From assembly GCA_013398275.1 (NCBI GenBank), contig VZSE01005034.1, positions 1,189,253-1,253,252 of the forward strand: a stretch of 64,000 nucleotides of DNA, given 5' to 3'. This document shows, in pieces, positions 25,901-40,300 of the stretch. The DNA comes from Promerops cafer (Eukaryota; Chordata; Aves; Passeriformes; Nectariniidae). The position numbers were made by a program, and so were the translations under genes. The number at the start of each line of letters is the position of its first letter. Positions within the stretch are counted from its first letter, which is position 1. Below the pieces are notes generated by a model that worked only from the letters and a program-made list of their open reading frames with translations, made no database searches and had not been told where the DNA came from.

Positions 25901-28303
25901 ACTGAAACCTATTCAGTGAGCTGCTGCAGTGAGCAACCGTTTGTAGGAAAGGACCTGTGTATTTTATGACTAAGATAAACTATCTGGCTTGGAGAGAATT
26001 TCAAAAGCATGAGGAGCAAGTTAATTGCTGGTAGGATGAAGAAAGTGCCACCAGGTCATACTCTTAATTCAGTGCTGCTGGATGCCTTAGTTTTTTCTCC
26101 TGTGGTGGAATTGCTCTCCTTTTGCTTTAGGACACCAAAACAACCTTGAGGTGAGGTTTTTGTCAGGAGCTGGTTCACTGATTGCACAGCCCCTAAATGG
26201 CCAGTGGTGCCTTTCTGGTGGTGATAGAGCCCTTCATAAACTCCCAGCTCTGGACATCTATGGTGCCTGTGCCCAGGGACTGCAGTGAGAGGGGGAAAGC
26301 TAGAGGGTATACCTATTTGTATTCTTTATCTGTGTTTTCAATTGGTTTTGAATTTCAAAGCTAAAATTGATAATAATAATAATTAACAATAATATATCTT
26401 CTTTTAAGGTAAAAATTTTAGCTCTCGCTATTATAATATTTAGTCTGTATAAAGAAGAACAATGCCAGGCTATGAAAATCTTGATTACTGTTTTTGTTCT
26501 TCCTTTTCCTTCAGAATTTCCTTTCTCGGGAGCAGTTAGGAAGTTTCAGTGCCTGTCAGCAGAAGTCTCTAAGCAGTCTCTGCTTGGTCTAGATAGCCTA
26601 GTTTTCACCAAGCCCTGTGGAACAACCAGGCAGCTTCCTGGAGAAGCCAAAACCAGAATAGCCTATACTCCCTTGCCAGGCAGCTCCAATGGAGTGGAGA
26701 CTACTAGAGGTCGTTCCATGGAGTGTGTTGAAACTAAAACATCCTGGTCATGATGGCTATCCAGGGCAATTGTGGAAGCCCTCAGAAATGAGTTTTCAGA
26801 ATCCGTGTATTCTGTGTGATATTTCTAGGGGTTTTCAGTTTTTTATCACCTCTTAAAATGAAAAAAAAAGTAAAAGAGGAATTATTTTCCAATGTTTTAG
26901 AGATTATATTTTACTCTCTCAGAATGATTATGGATGAATGAGTGTAGCAATACTTACAGCTTATTGGCTTTATTTTTGGGTGAATACCTGAGTATAATGT
27001 TCTAAGAGGTAGAGTGGCTTGTGTCAACAGTAGCCAATAGCATCATTTTGCATGTACAGTATTAAATTTCAGCAAAAAAGAAGTGGTAACATGGACAACA
27101 CAACTGCATGCATTCCTGACACAGGAATTCCTGACATTCAGCTGCTCATAACTGCCAGGAGGCTCAAATTATTCTTTCAAACTTTGAGGAATTGACAGGG
27201 CAAGGGAGTATTTTTTATCTTCCTTTCCTTCTTTAGATTTCTCGAGTGGATTTGTTTGCTGTTACCTGGTCCTTCCTGGACACTTACGTTCTAGAACAGT
27301 AATACTTTTATTCTTTTGTTACATTATAAAAGTTCAAAAAGAATTGGGGATCTTATTTCATATTTGGAAGGTGAATACATATGTGTATTTTTTTCCAGAT
27401 GTATACATGCAATATTCAACACTTCAGTGTGATTATTGGTTTTAAAAGAAGACTTTTTTTTAAAACTCCATGAGTAATAGATTCTTGGAGTGATCATTCA
27501 TATATCCATCACATTTCATTATCTTGCGACAACTTTTCGTAGTTGACAATAGGCATAACTGACTATAGAAGAGCTTTCATTACAGTGTTAGTAGTGTACA
27601 GTGTTATTATTCCAAGAAATTACATATTAGAAAAATCTACTTTTGCAGACTGCATTAGAGAAAATACGAAACACCCCTGAAAATGAGGAAATTCAAAGTT
27701 AAGACCAAATACGGGGATTTCTAAAATAAGCATAACTTCAGGGAAACCACTGCATTGTTGTGGTACTTCCAGCTGTTCCAAGCCTTTCTCATTATATACT
27801 CAATTTCTAATCTTGACTGTTTATTTATTTATTATTTATGACCGTTCCCCTTTCTCAGAAATAAGTCTATCCAAAATTACTCCTGAAGACAAATTTTCAC
27901 TTCAGTCAAGGAGCTAATGAGGCCAAATTCACTTTTCCACTTTTCTCATTTAAAGCTTTCCAGGGAAAGTATTGGAAAATTATTCCTTTATAAGACAGGA
28001 TTATCTTTCAGTTGAGGATCCCTGTGCAGATGTCTAAACTAAGACTTTTAATACAATGAAAGTAAAACAAAATAAGCAATGCCTTAGAAGTGATCAACCT
28101 AAAATGTCTTCTAAAGATTCTTACCTTAAAAATAAACTTTAAATATTGTTATTTATTTCTGTTCAGTAACTGGCACTTCTATAACTGTGTAAAACACAGG
28201 TATTTTCAGTTACATGGTAAACCTGACTGTTTCTGTTCTACATTTGAAGCTCACTTTGGAGTGAATTGTATATATAAAACACAGAGCACATACAGACCCG
28301 AGT
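22970..28303. other. Unique AT-rich non-coding sequence
   Basis: No gene is supported. The longest open frame is 128 codons (26367-26753, plus). It starts inside an ATA/ATT-rich patch and shows no domain. A short (AT)n lies at about 24316-24327. A 14-bp perfect palindrome, TTAGCATATGCTAA, lies at 23497-23510. A polypyrimidine tract with CAG at 26512-26514 resembles a splice acceptor, but no convincing exon follows. Confidence 0.55.
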
Positions 28304-28324
28304 AAAAAAAAAAAAAAAAAAAAA
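28304..28324 (+). repeat. Poly(A) tract, 21 bp
   Basis: An uninterrupted run of 21 A follows ACCCGAGT. It is the longest homopolymer in the window. No AATAAA sits 10-30 bp upstream, no target-site duplication flanks it, and the upstream sequence does not read as an mRNA. A simple repeat is therefore preferred over a processed pseudogene. Confidence 0.9.
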
Positions 28325-31300
28325 TCTGGCATTTAATAATAACAGCCAGAAACCTGCTTCACTACCTTAGCTGTTTTATCTTCCCTATCTGATCAACTCC
28401 GTTAATCACTTGTCAGTTACCAATTCCACCTTTTATTTCACCAGCAACACTTACTCTTTTCTGGAAGATTATACTGCAGATATATTTTGCAAAAGTATTG
28501 CTTTTAGAGAAATATTCTACAACTATTAACCTGAATTTGTGACACTGACTTCAGAAGAAAACTGATGCGAATGAAAGGAAATCTTTCTTACCATAATTGT
28601 CATTATAACTGTGTTATGATATCTCAGCCTTATGAATTTAAATCAGTGAGAAAACAAAACAAAGTAAAATGTAGCTTGGTCTCCCATCCAACTTTAATTT
28701 TGCCTTATGAATTGCCTGTGTGCAAAACACAGCTAAAACACCTTGCATTTATTTAAATTCATGTCAAGTTTTCTCAGCCATAGATTTTATTTTTTTTAAT
28801 ACCAGGAATTGCGAGAGGAGTCACATCTCTAACATTTGACCTCCGTTAGCTGCAATAATATATATCACACACTTATCAAAACTGTCTGGATTACTAAAAT
28901 TCCCTCTTTAACTTGTACAAAGAAGGTTATTCCTACTTTTTAGTGGTAGTTTTGTGTTTGCTTGACTATTTCTCGACAACTAAGGGAAGTTTGCTGTTGT
29001 AGTAATTAGAGAAACGGAGAAATATCCCACTTCTTTATTGATATATTCCATTTACGTAAAACACTGTGCAAAACTTGAAGTTATTTTTCATATAGTTCAA
29101 AAGTAAATACCTTTTAAGGGGCAGAAGAACAGTAGAGCATTAGGCAGTGAGCAGAGTAAACATCAGGTGAAAGACAAAAGCCTGGAAGAATTGATTATGC
29201 CACTTGGCTGCTCTCCTGAGGAAGATGAAAGAGGCCAGGACATGCTCTGCTACTCCCTGCATGTAGAAGTCAGGCTTGGAAACAATACTCTGACATCTCT
29301 GCCATGCAGATAACTTCAGCAGGCAAGGCTGCGGATTTAACTATTCACATTTTTTATTTTTTGTGGCCACTGATTGACAGCTACGGAACATATTTTACCA
29401 GCTTGATCTTTGTGTACTGACTTTAATGAAAAATAAAGAATTAGGATAGGAAAGGGATGAAATTGAAAAGATAGTGATTAAATAAAAGATTAGAATTCTT
29501 GAAGGCTCTGTATTCTGCCAAGACAATGCAAGAAGAACTTGAGCCAAAGCGTTGAGTGGTATGTGCACAGCCAAGGACACTGGAGACTGCACAAACTTCT
29601 GCTGCTCAAAGCCTGCCGGGAAACATAAATGCAAAAGAACGGCACTTTACTGATCCTCAGCCTTTGAGCAGCTGAGTTACAAACATGGTGTAACCTATTG
29701 TAATGCCTCCAAGACAGAATATCAGCATGCTATTTGTGTTCTCTTCCCTATAAATATAATGTCAGTTAGAACTCACACCACTGGGTTTTATGCTAGATCA
29801 AACTGCAGGTGCCAAGTCTTGTTTTGCTGATACAAAAATCTAAATCATAGCCATTATCTGGGGAATGAAGAACCTGAACTCTGTGAGATGTGAGTTCACC
29901 CTCCAATATGTGTAAAAGAAGGACCTGCATTGTACAAGGAGTTTCTGGTCCATAATGATCCCAGAAAGTTGCTCAGTCCCTGAAAGATATCATTTAAAAT
30001 TCTAGTTATTAGAACTAAGACTATAAGGAGAGAATAGCATAGGTAAGTTAGTTATTCTTTTATATGTCGGGGACCCCAGTTGATATTGCATCATAATAAC
30101 CCACAACCCATGCAGCAGGCAGATCCTGTCTATGGAAGAGTTCTCTTATTTTAGTCATTTGAGCTACTGCAGAATTTTCTTACCAGGAAACAACTCTGTC
30201 CATAATTTCTTCTGCTGAACAGGAAGGAGATTCCCATGAGATCTTATTGCTGCAGTTCTAGCTAAAGGCAAGGCCACACCTGTGGTGTGATCAATGGTAC
30301 CCAGTAGGAGCTGCCTGTGGGCATCTTTATCACAAGGAGCTGCCTGAGTTTCTCCTGCAGCCAAGGGGTGTGTGCAGCACAATGCAGCCTGCAGGGCATG
30401 CAGGAACAGTCCTGCACCTGCTCAGGTAACTGCACCTGGCTGTGAGATGCAGATGCACACTGGCTGTAACATGAACACTGACTCTGAGGTGTGCAGTGGT
30501 TGCTGGGTCAGAACCACTGTGGGAGCTGCTTTGGGTTTCTTCTTCTCTGAACTTCGACTCTTCCATGGTTCAGAAAGTAGAGGTTCCTGAAATGAATATG
30601 AAGCACTAAGTTGCACTGAGCAAGAAAATATTGGAAGGGCTGTATATTCTGGAAAGACAAAATAGAATAGAAAGACAAAGACGATTTAGATACAAAATCT
30701 GCCTCAAGTTGTGTCTCTATAGCTTCTCCCTTCCTTGACTGGGAGCCAGGCTCTCCAATGGCAGCATTAGGATCTGTGTATGAAGACTCTGGCTGTGATG
30801 GCTTCAAAAATAAAAGCCAGTAACAAAATGGAAGAGCTTTGAGATAAATCTCCAGACCTTGATGTCCCTGTTCTCAGGGAATGATGATCTATCTATTGCT
30901 TTTATCCTAGCCTTTTCCTTTTCCAGATAAGTGAGATACAAGCATCCAGACTCCCTACAGGTGATACTATGATTATTTGTAGGCTCTGAAGGGCAGGTCT
31001 GTGGAGTTCCATTTACAGAGATCATTCTGCCTACAGCCCATGGCAACGCTGTTCCTCATGACTTCTGTCACCTGCTCTTTCTTACACTAGGTGAGCTCTC
31101 CAGATCCTCCTGACTGGGGCAAAAGTCTGTGCACCAATCTGCTGAAGGAAACTCACGTAGTTGTCAGAGAATGAGTTCAAGATTAAGCTGTTCCAAAGTC
31201 CTCCAGTTCTTTGCTCTGCCACTTGAGAAAAGACAAATAACAATATCATTGTATTTCAGTACTTTTCATGTCACCAGTTTGCCAAAAAGAAAGGAGGAGT

Positions 31301-34300
31301 TTTACAGTTTTGCCACTCACTCTTCTGAATACACTTGAAAGGTGCACCCTAAATCTGTAAAAATAGCATGTCACATCTGCAAGGTATTTGGGCACATGCA
31401 GCAAAACATAAATGTGCACAAACTACATTTCTTGCAGTCAAAATGAGAAACGAAAAAGCTTATAAAATAGAACTTATGATCTGTGCACAGGTAAGGAAAT
31501 TACAAAACACAGTGAGTTTAAAACAAACTCATGAAAAATTGCTCTGAGGGAGAAAGACTGCATCAGCTAAAATACTTGGTAAAAATGTAAGTGAAAGTAA
31601 AAGATGAAAAATATGAAATGGCCATTATATAGAATAATTGTGGGAGCCAAATGATAGGAAAGAAATAGGAAATGAAAAGGAGACTCAAAAAATACTAGAG
31701 AACAGGGAACAAAAATAAGATGGCTGCAATTGTGGGATTAGGAGAGAGCCCTTTCATAATAAAAATAGTGTATTTTAATACAGAGATGATTTACATCGTA
31801 TGAATTGTAATCTGCAGTTCTGAACTCAACAGCCTTGCTGTTGCCTTGAGACACTTGTAATGTGAAATTTAACCACCAAAAGACATAAGCAAGAACACGG
31901 AGCCTAGGTGGGAACTGTGACCATGGGCACAGGAGCACACATCTCTGCTTAAGGTCTTTGATATGTGTTCCTCCTACAGGGGAGGACTTTAATGTTAAAC
32001 TTGTCCTCCAAAGAGTTACTTCATGTTAGGAACATATTAAAGACAAAGGGTGCTGTAGAAAGGTGACTGGTGACCTTGCATTGAATTTAATCTGTTAGAA
32101 CAGAATTATTTTAGCTGGCATACATCTTACTGAGAGAATTATTTCTTGGCACTCATTACTGTAGCAAAGGAACACATAATGAACATTAATAGAATATTTT
32201 CATCATCATAAGCCTTATGTGAGCTAAGAATTAGCCCTTTTTGCAGGTGGTGAACTAAGCCAAATCTTTCAACATGATGAATGTGTCCTACATAGTGTTG
32301 CATGCCCCTAACTCCCACTGGAATTGCAGAGCAATGAATACCTTAGAGAAAGCTTTCAGACATCCAAGCACTTTGTTTAAGTGATTTGCTAAAAGTTCTA
32401 CATACATAGCATTCCTTGTTCTCAATTACACTAAAACCATGTTACATTAACTGGGCAGGAGGCCAGCAAACACAGTCTGAACCCTACAATACCAACCGAG
32501 TATCTTAACCACAGGATCATTCTTTCCCCTTAAAACAGGAGCAAAAAAATCCAGAAATTTTAGAAAAAATGTCACAAATGGCAGTATGTCAATGAGAGCA
32601 AATGGATAAAAGCAGGGAAGTGGTGAGTGGGGGTGTGTGTGCGTCTGTGCATAAGGAAGCAATAAAAGAAAGGAGTGGCAAGATGGACAGGCTGTGGAGA
32701 AGGCCAGTAATAGCAGAAAGTGAGGAGAGACAATATGAGGAGTGGTACTGGTAGTACATGCAAAGGAGGTCGTTATGGCAGTGAGCACCAACACAGCAAA
32801 TAGTAAGACATGAATAAATGTATTGCACATATTTTAAACAAACAAATCTTCAGTACTCAGTATGTCGTTTGTATCCAGACACAGGTGAAGCTCTGGAAAA
32901 AGAAGTCATATATACCTTAGAATGCCACCATAGCTATAAATAGAATGTGATTTCTACTAAATGGTGGTTTGGGGTTTATGTTTACTGTTAATTGTCCTTT
33001 ATGACTCACGTATTTTCTCCTTATCATGTTACAGTGTTTATCTTGAGCACCTAATTATCACAAGTTAAGCTACACTTCATTACATTGATCTACCACTGCA
33101 GCAACCATTGTGCTTTTATTTTATTTATTGTTATCTTCCCAGAATTATCCTTCAGGTTCTCCTAAGTCCTACATAACAGCTTTGAGAAACTTCTTGAGGG
33201 AATACTTGTCAAAAGGATTTCAAAGGCTTGGAAATTAACACAGTAAAATCAAAGGGACTTAGACAGAGGCTTTGATCTTGCAGTTTCATGTCCTACCACC
33301 TTTCCCACTCTTTTTGATCCCTTCCACCTTTGCTGAAGCTAACTACTGCCCAAAAAGCAAAGCACAATTTGTCTAAGAGGGAACACGTTTATCCTACAGT
33401 GTCACTTATTATACTAGATGCTGTTTCAGAGAATTCCTTTTACCTTCCAGGTCCCACTCTTCAATGGTGGATATACCTCTGCAGGAAGGGAAGATGAGCT
33501 ACATAGACAAAGGCATAGCCACATGCCTAATGATAAAAGAAAGGCAAATTTTCTTGAGAAAGGTTGTGTGCTTTACCAGGAAAGCTCATACTGCTACTCT
33601 CAGGCCCACAAGTAGTTTGTCGAGTATGCAAAGTTCTTCTAAATAATTTCTGAAAATTTACTACAATATTGTAAAAACTACTACAATATTGCTAGAACCG
33701 TAGAAGGCACAGGAACATGCTGACCCAATTGCTCCTGCAAAATTTCCCAAGGTATCTGTTGTGTCTCTGGCTGAAGATAACACTGGTGCCTAATACTTTC
33801 ACCTTGTGTTTCATACACAGTGATGAGGGGCTTCTGTGATATAGAAGACTCTCTCCAAAGACAGAGCTTCCAAAATGATCCTCAAAGATTTGCTGCATCA
33901 GATTTCTGGCAACAGGGTTTTGTGGTCTGATCAGACAAATGTCAAGAGCTGTTCCTAACCTTGTTCTCAGATTTCCCTTTCTAAAGGGAGAAATGGCTAA
34001 ACCTAAACTCCTCTGGGTTGACCACAAGAGAAGTTAAAATGACCCAACACCCTATTATTGGGGGAGAAGGGTGAGCTGATAGACATAGATCACTTACTGG
34101 GAATAGCAGCCAACCTGTCATCCAGTCTATTAACACCACAGTCACTCACCATAACTTTTACTCTACATTGACCACAGGCTATGTATTTTCAATGAGAGAA
34201 ATATATTTGTCAACATACCAGCTTTTGCTGTTAAAAATACCATTCTGGTATTTTGGGTGTCACCTCTGGAGGGACTGGTCACTTGCTGAAAGTGTGTTGC

Positions 34301-37300
34301 AAATTCCTCCCCAAAGTGATATGTCTTGTGAAATAGCCACAACCTGTCTATTATCTTTGTACAGCAGAAAAGCAGTAAAACATCTTTTAAATAATCTCAC
34401 TTTAGGTTTAAGCTCAGTGCTGCAGAAAGCTGTCATAATTGTGATTTTGATTTCAGAGTCTGAGAGAAAAGGAAAACTATTCCTGTTTTAATGGAAGTGC
34501 ATCCTTTCTGTGGTTACTGTACAGAGAGCTTTGATGTTTTAGGGTAGAACTGTAGGATGTTATTCACTCTTGAGAAACCGCTCACACGTAGCATCAAAAT
34601 AATTTGAGTTTAAAGAAAAACAAGCACACACACACTCACAAAGATTAACTCAGGTCCTGTAGAGACTATTGATATGTAGTAAATTGGTAGAATTTGATCT
34701 CTTATGTGTTCATCCTCCCCTGTGCATTTGGTTTTATTCTGCATGTCCTTTCAGCTGTCTGTTATTTTAACATAGTGCCAGGTATCAGAATACTATAAAA
34801 ACATTACAGTGCCTCACACCAAGGAGAGCACAGAGCATACAAATGATTGATATAAATTTGGACACATTCAAGACTAAGTGTTGCAAGAACAGTAAGGCTT
34901 CTGGCAAATTAGTTTGACTCTTACAAAAAAAAAAAAATTACTGGAAAATATGAGTAGGATTCTTTTTAAGGACTGCATTAGCCAAGATTGTAGTGCAATG
35001 ACATGAAGACAAAGCTGTGAAGGAGGCTGTGTGTGACCAGCTATAGGAATTCAAAGTGAGATTGGCAAGGCAATCATATCATGCCTATGAAAATCTATGA
35101 GCATGTTACTGAATACCAGAATGTAAGGAACGAAAAAAGGCAGAGCAGTGATTCAGTTTCTCTAGGAAATTATATGCATTATTTTTAAAATCTATGCAAT
35201 GGATCAAATGCAAAAGTAAGGATTGAAGCAATATGAATAGGACCATCTACAACCTACAGGCCTGCTTACATCCATATGGAAAATTTTCAGCCATAGCATT
35301 TTTTTGTTATTAAGAAGATGTTGTACTGCTGACGTCATCAGATTATTGTGCTCTTCCCAGCTGAAATTGGTTGAATGCAAAGAAATCTTTAGAAAACTTA
35401 ATAAAATCCATAGTTCCCGTCTATTTCAATTGGATTTGTTTATTAGCTGGTGTTATTGGCATAAGGTCAAATATTCCACCCACTCCTGTTATCATTTTTA
35501 TCTTTAAGAGCCTCTGGACATTAGTAGTCATTACTTAATTGGAATCTGACTTCAAGTACGTTTAACAAAACATCAAGTATGAGAAACTAAGAGCTTGCAA
35601 GAAATTTGTGGTATGCTTTGTATTTGACTGTGTATGTTTTCCTAATAATAATTTCTTCTGTTATCACTGTGTCACACTCCCAAGGACAAGAATCCTAATG
35701 GTAAAAAGTTCTGTTATCTTCCCTCAGTCATTTTAAGAACATGAATCATGAGAAAATTCCAAAATTCCTAAAACATAGAACAAGAATAAGCAAAAATTAC
35801 TGAGTACATTCCATACCTAATATTCCCAGCAGTTCACATAAAAAGTAGGCTGATTCTCTTGCCATGGTATCAAGGTTGGATTGCCTACTCCTATGTGAAA
35901 CAAGCAGCAGGTCAGATGTTACAAATCAAAAGGAGATACATAGACAAAAACCACAGGAATGAACAAAAGTATTCTTCATGTCACAATCCCTGACACGCTG
36001 CCTAACAACTTTATGAACAGATATTGAAATTTGTAATTTCCAATGTCTTTTTCTCAGTGATCAGAGAGAAGAAACTTTTTCCCCTAAAACCACATTATTC
36101 TTTCAGTGGCTGAATTAACATTGTTGAATACAAAACATTTCATATAAGTTGACTTAATATTATTCAGCAGACTAATTATAGAGAAGATATTCAACCAAAT
36201 AAACTAAATTAATGCCAAGTCTTAAAACTGGGGAGAAATGTTTTGCCTGCATATTTAATTCTATAGTGGGTTTGGCTTTGGACAGTAAAAGAAGCATATC
36301 TTCTAGCTGATCACCTTTACAGGAAAAACATCCAATCCTGAAAACACATGCCCAAAATGAAATGACTCGCAAGCTTTGTTGTTGTTATTTATGGACTTTA
36401 TAAGTTCAGTTAGTTAAACAAATAAATGAAAGAAATCACAACATCTGATGAAGAGGTTTGAAGAATTAAAATAAACACCTTGTGAAAAGCTGCGTTACCA
36501 TACACTACTTTTCCTAACCATTATGTAAGGAAAATATCTTCAAGCTTAGCTTTATTATGAATCTGTGAGGTAAAAGAAGCCCTAGAAAGTCAAATGTTTA
36601 CTTCTCTGACAAGGATTACACCTTCACAGCTGCTGAAGCAGGCTCTGTACTTATACAAACTCACATTCTTCATTTCTTGATAAATGTGCTACAATGCATT
36701 TTTAAAATACGGTGTTTGGAACAGAAATAATGTGTGAATTCATCCTTTTGTCTCTCTCCAGCAGTACTCTTTGTACTAATACAAACGATGGGTGTAAATC
36801 ATGTTTAGTCAGAAACACTGGCTACAGACACAATTACTCAAGTCTAGGTCTTCATGGTTCACAACTATTTTTTGCAGACATTGATCGCTAGAATGTTTTA
36901 TTTTGTTATGTAGACTAGATCACCTATGGATAGGTCTCATACTATTATATAAGAAATATCAGTACTTAAAAACATATGCCTGAAATAAGAAGAGCCAAAT
37001 TTTTGCCATCACAAGCCTGTTTAGCAGTACACCTTGGCTATTCCATTAGTGCTTCCAGCCTGACTTGGTTTCTTGTACTTGTTCCTCCCCTTTCCCTTCC
37101 ATGAAGGGCTTCAGTTCTTTCACTTACACTGGCAGAACACCTGCTCCATAACAGTTTTTCCATTTTTATTATTTTTTAATGGTTTCTTTCACGTGTCTCA
37201 TTAATGGTATGGACACAAGAACAGTTGAATCAGTAGGACTGAGGGAATGGCAATGGCAAGAGCAAGAATAAAGAGCACAGAGCATTGCAGGAACAAAATT

Positions 37301-40300
37301 GTCTTAAACTGTTTCCCAGCTGGCCACCTCTGGTCCTTAGTTCTCATTTTCTCTTTGGAGAAGCAAGTGTAATTTATGGCAATAATATGACTGTTCCTCA
37401 CCCAAACTCAGTTACAGGGAGGAATGAACAACAGAATGATGGCTTGAGGGTTCAGGCTCCTGAGGTTACAAATCTCTGAGAACTAATTAAAGACTGGTAT
37501 TAAGTAACCATCACTCATCCCTTAGACTTGTATCTAAGTTAAAGAATACTCTTCAATATTTAGTTATAAGCTCATAAGTTTGAAAAACATCAGAACTGCA
37601 GAATCAATATGGCAAATGGGAAGGTGGGGGTACCGCTGAACTGTGAAAAATTTCACCTTTCCCTATTTGAGGAATGACACAGTCTAGGAATGAAGAGATT
37701 TTACTGTTCAAGTATGTGCCTACAAATAATTTTGTCAAATAATGTACTTAAGAAATTGCTGCATAAAATGTGTCCTGAAAACCCATAATGTGGTTGAAAT
37801 TTACCTCTGTGTAATGCTGTGGAAGAAGATGGGAGAGAAAAGTTCTGTTTTTGCTCTCTTTGTTCTGCATTTGTACGGGGATGAAGTAGGCTGCACTGCA
37901 GAACAGTAGTTTTGTCGCAGAAGATATCTCAGCTGATAAAAAGAAATGACCTTGTCACCTTCTGTATTCTTTGCTGAAGTTAACATTATATCATTATGCT
38001 TCTGGTATTTTACGGTGAGACACTGAGTCAAGCTAACATTTCTTTTGTCTCTTTAGTTTTTGTCCTCGTTGTCAGAACCTTGACCTCTAGGCATAATGTG
38101 GGCATTGAATTAGACATCTGCTCTCTCTGGATTTTAGATATTTGCACCTTAACTAGAGACTTCAGCTCAGGAGCAAGCCCTGTTCTTGCTAACGCTGGTG
38201 TAAAGTAGGAATCATTACAATACAGTCAGTGGAATTATTCTGGTAGAAGATGGGGGTAAATGGGGCTCTGGATTGTCCACAGACTTTCAGAAAATTGGAA
38301 AAGATGTTGCAGTATGTCCTCCAATTACTATTAACAAAAGTGCTCTTCCCCACATAGCCATTTTTCTCAAAGTGCCAATTTCTTTCGTGCTCCGCTTTCC
38401 ATTAAGACTTCCCCTGAAAGAGGGCAAATGAGAGTGATGCTCACTTTCATCAGCCAAGCAGCATTGCAAGACTGGCCTTGCTATTACTATGCACTTACAA
38501 GCAGCTCAGAAGCAATTGCAACACACTTGGTTGTCTAATTTGAAACTCTGAAAAGTAAAGAAAAGGTTTTGTAAGGCTCAGTTCAGGAAGAGAATAGCCT
38601 GTGCAGCAGCATTTCAAACTTCCAAGTGCTTTTTAGAACAATCTTGGTAAGAATTTTTCCCTCTCTCCTCTTTTCCAGCACCTAGGATCTGGTGTGTTTC
38701 TCCTGTGAGAATTCATGACAAGACATACCTTAGACATAAGGTAAGAACTGTGAGAAAAGGGTTTGCCTTTATTGTTATTAACACGACCAGATTTTACCAG
38801 AAAAAGCAGACCTGGTCTTGATAGATCTGTGAAGGGGAATGTTCAGCTATGTAGAAATTAAACCGCACCGCAAAACAAGCTGTGAGCTTTGAACAGTGAT
38901 CCCAGCTTGGCTGAAAAATTGAATAACAGAATTCTGCACTGAGGTCTCTTGGTGAACTAATGAGTGAAATCTATTGGCTCTTGTCTTTCCTGTCCTTCAT
39001 GGGCTTGGAAGAAGTCTTGCTCACAGTTCGTGAGCCCAGATTTGACTTGGGCGCTCAGATCTAACCCAGTGGTCAGAGTCCTGGCAGTCTGTTTAAACAA
39101 AAGCTATTTTCATCTCTGTGATATCAAATTTATATCCATTTACACTCCCTTACATATGCTTAGATTAAGAGTGACAGAATCTAATTTAGGAAATTTTATT
39201 AATCACTTTTGAATCAGACCCTGTATCTGTTTTGTAAGGGAAATCAAATAAAGAGATGTTCTGTTCATATTTATGAGGTATTTTCCTCTACCTCAGAAGC
39301 ATAGCTTATGGTTTATTGTTCCTAAACAGCTTCTCAAAAGAATGAGGGTCAAGAAGCTGTTTACACTGAGGTACACACAGCTCTTTTTGCTTACATTTAT
39401 TTTTTACATCAGTACACAAGCAGCTGACAGCTGAGGAATACCCAGCACCAGCATTCTTGGTCTGGAGTGTTTGTACTTCACCCAGTAAACCCATGTCCAA
39501 TGGCGAGAGAATATGCATGCAAAGGAAAGCCTTAACATTTTATAGCAAATTCTGTGCTTTGTCAAATTTAGTGCATTTATGGGTACAGTTATGCCTGTAC
39601 TTTTTCTGCTTATAGGCCAGTTATTGCCCATCCGGTCTTACCAGAATTCATGAACAGTAGCATTTGGAAAAAATTATGATGGAAAAAATACAATTCTAGT
39701 GCTAATATGAAGATGTGGTACTAAAACAAAACAGTTACAAACATTTATAGGAAATTTTCAAAAGAGAAAAGTCAAAAGGATTGTAACTGAAGCAATCTGG
39801 TTTCTAAGTGGCTTTCATTTACTTCAGCAATCATGCTGAAAACACTATTATGGGTTAGGTAAATAAAGCATTTTTTGTGGGAGAAAATATTTACTATTTG
39901 ATATCCCGGTGGTTTAAATCCTTCTTGATAAAAATCTAATGGAAATCTGCTGTAACCTTCAGTGTCTACAGAGATTAAATCTTTCTCATCAGGAAATCCC
40001 AAAATGCTACACAAAATGCACAAGTAATGGTTTTGTTTTTAAGGGAAAAAGTGAGAGAGTTTGCTCAGGCCGTACTTTGCAGGGGTGTAGAAGTGAAATC
40101 TTCATCTGAAGTTCTTTGCATTTGATGGTATTTTTCTCTTATTCTCTTATATAAGTTCAGTGTAGGTATTCTACCTATACTGACATACATTGTGTGCATT
40201 TGGGGTTCCTGTCAAGTTTAATCAGTATGAGTAGAGTATCTGTATGGATACAAAGATGATCTAGGTTTCATGAAAAAAAAACACTTAAAATCAATCCAGG

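Noticed and set aside
26367..26753. 128-codon plus-strand frame with a hydrophobic stretch that could pass for a signal peptide
   Set aside because: It starts in an ATA/ATT-rich run, and the internal polypyrimidine-CAG is more acceptor-like than coding. No domain is recognisable and no neighbouring exon supports it.
28090..28324. Processed pseudogene ending in a poly(A) tail
   Set aside because: There is no AATAAA upstream of the A21 run, no target-site duplication and no recognisable transcript. Retrocopies are also rare in birds because CR1 does not use poly(A) priming.
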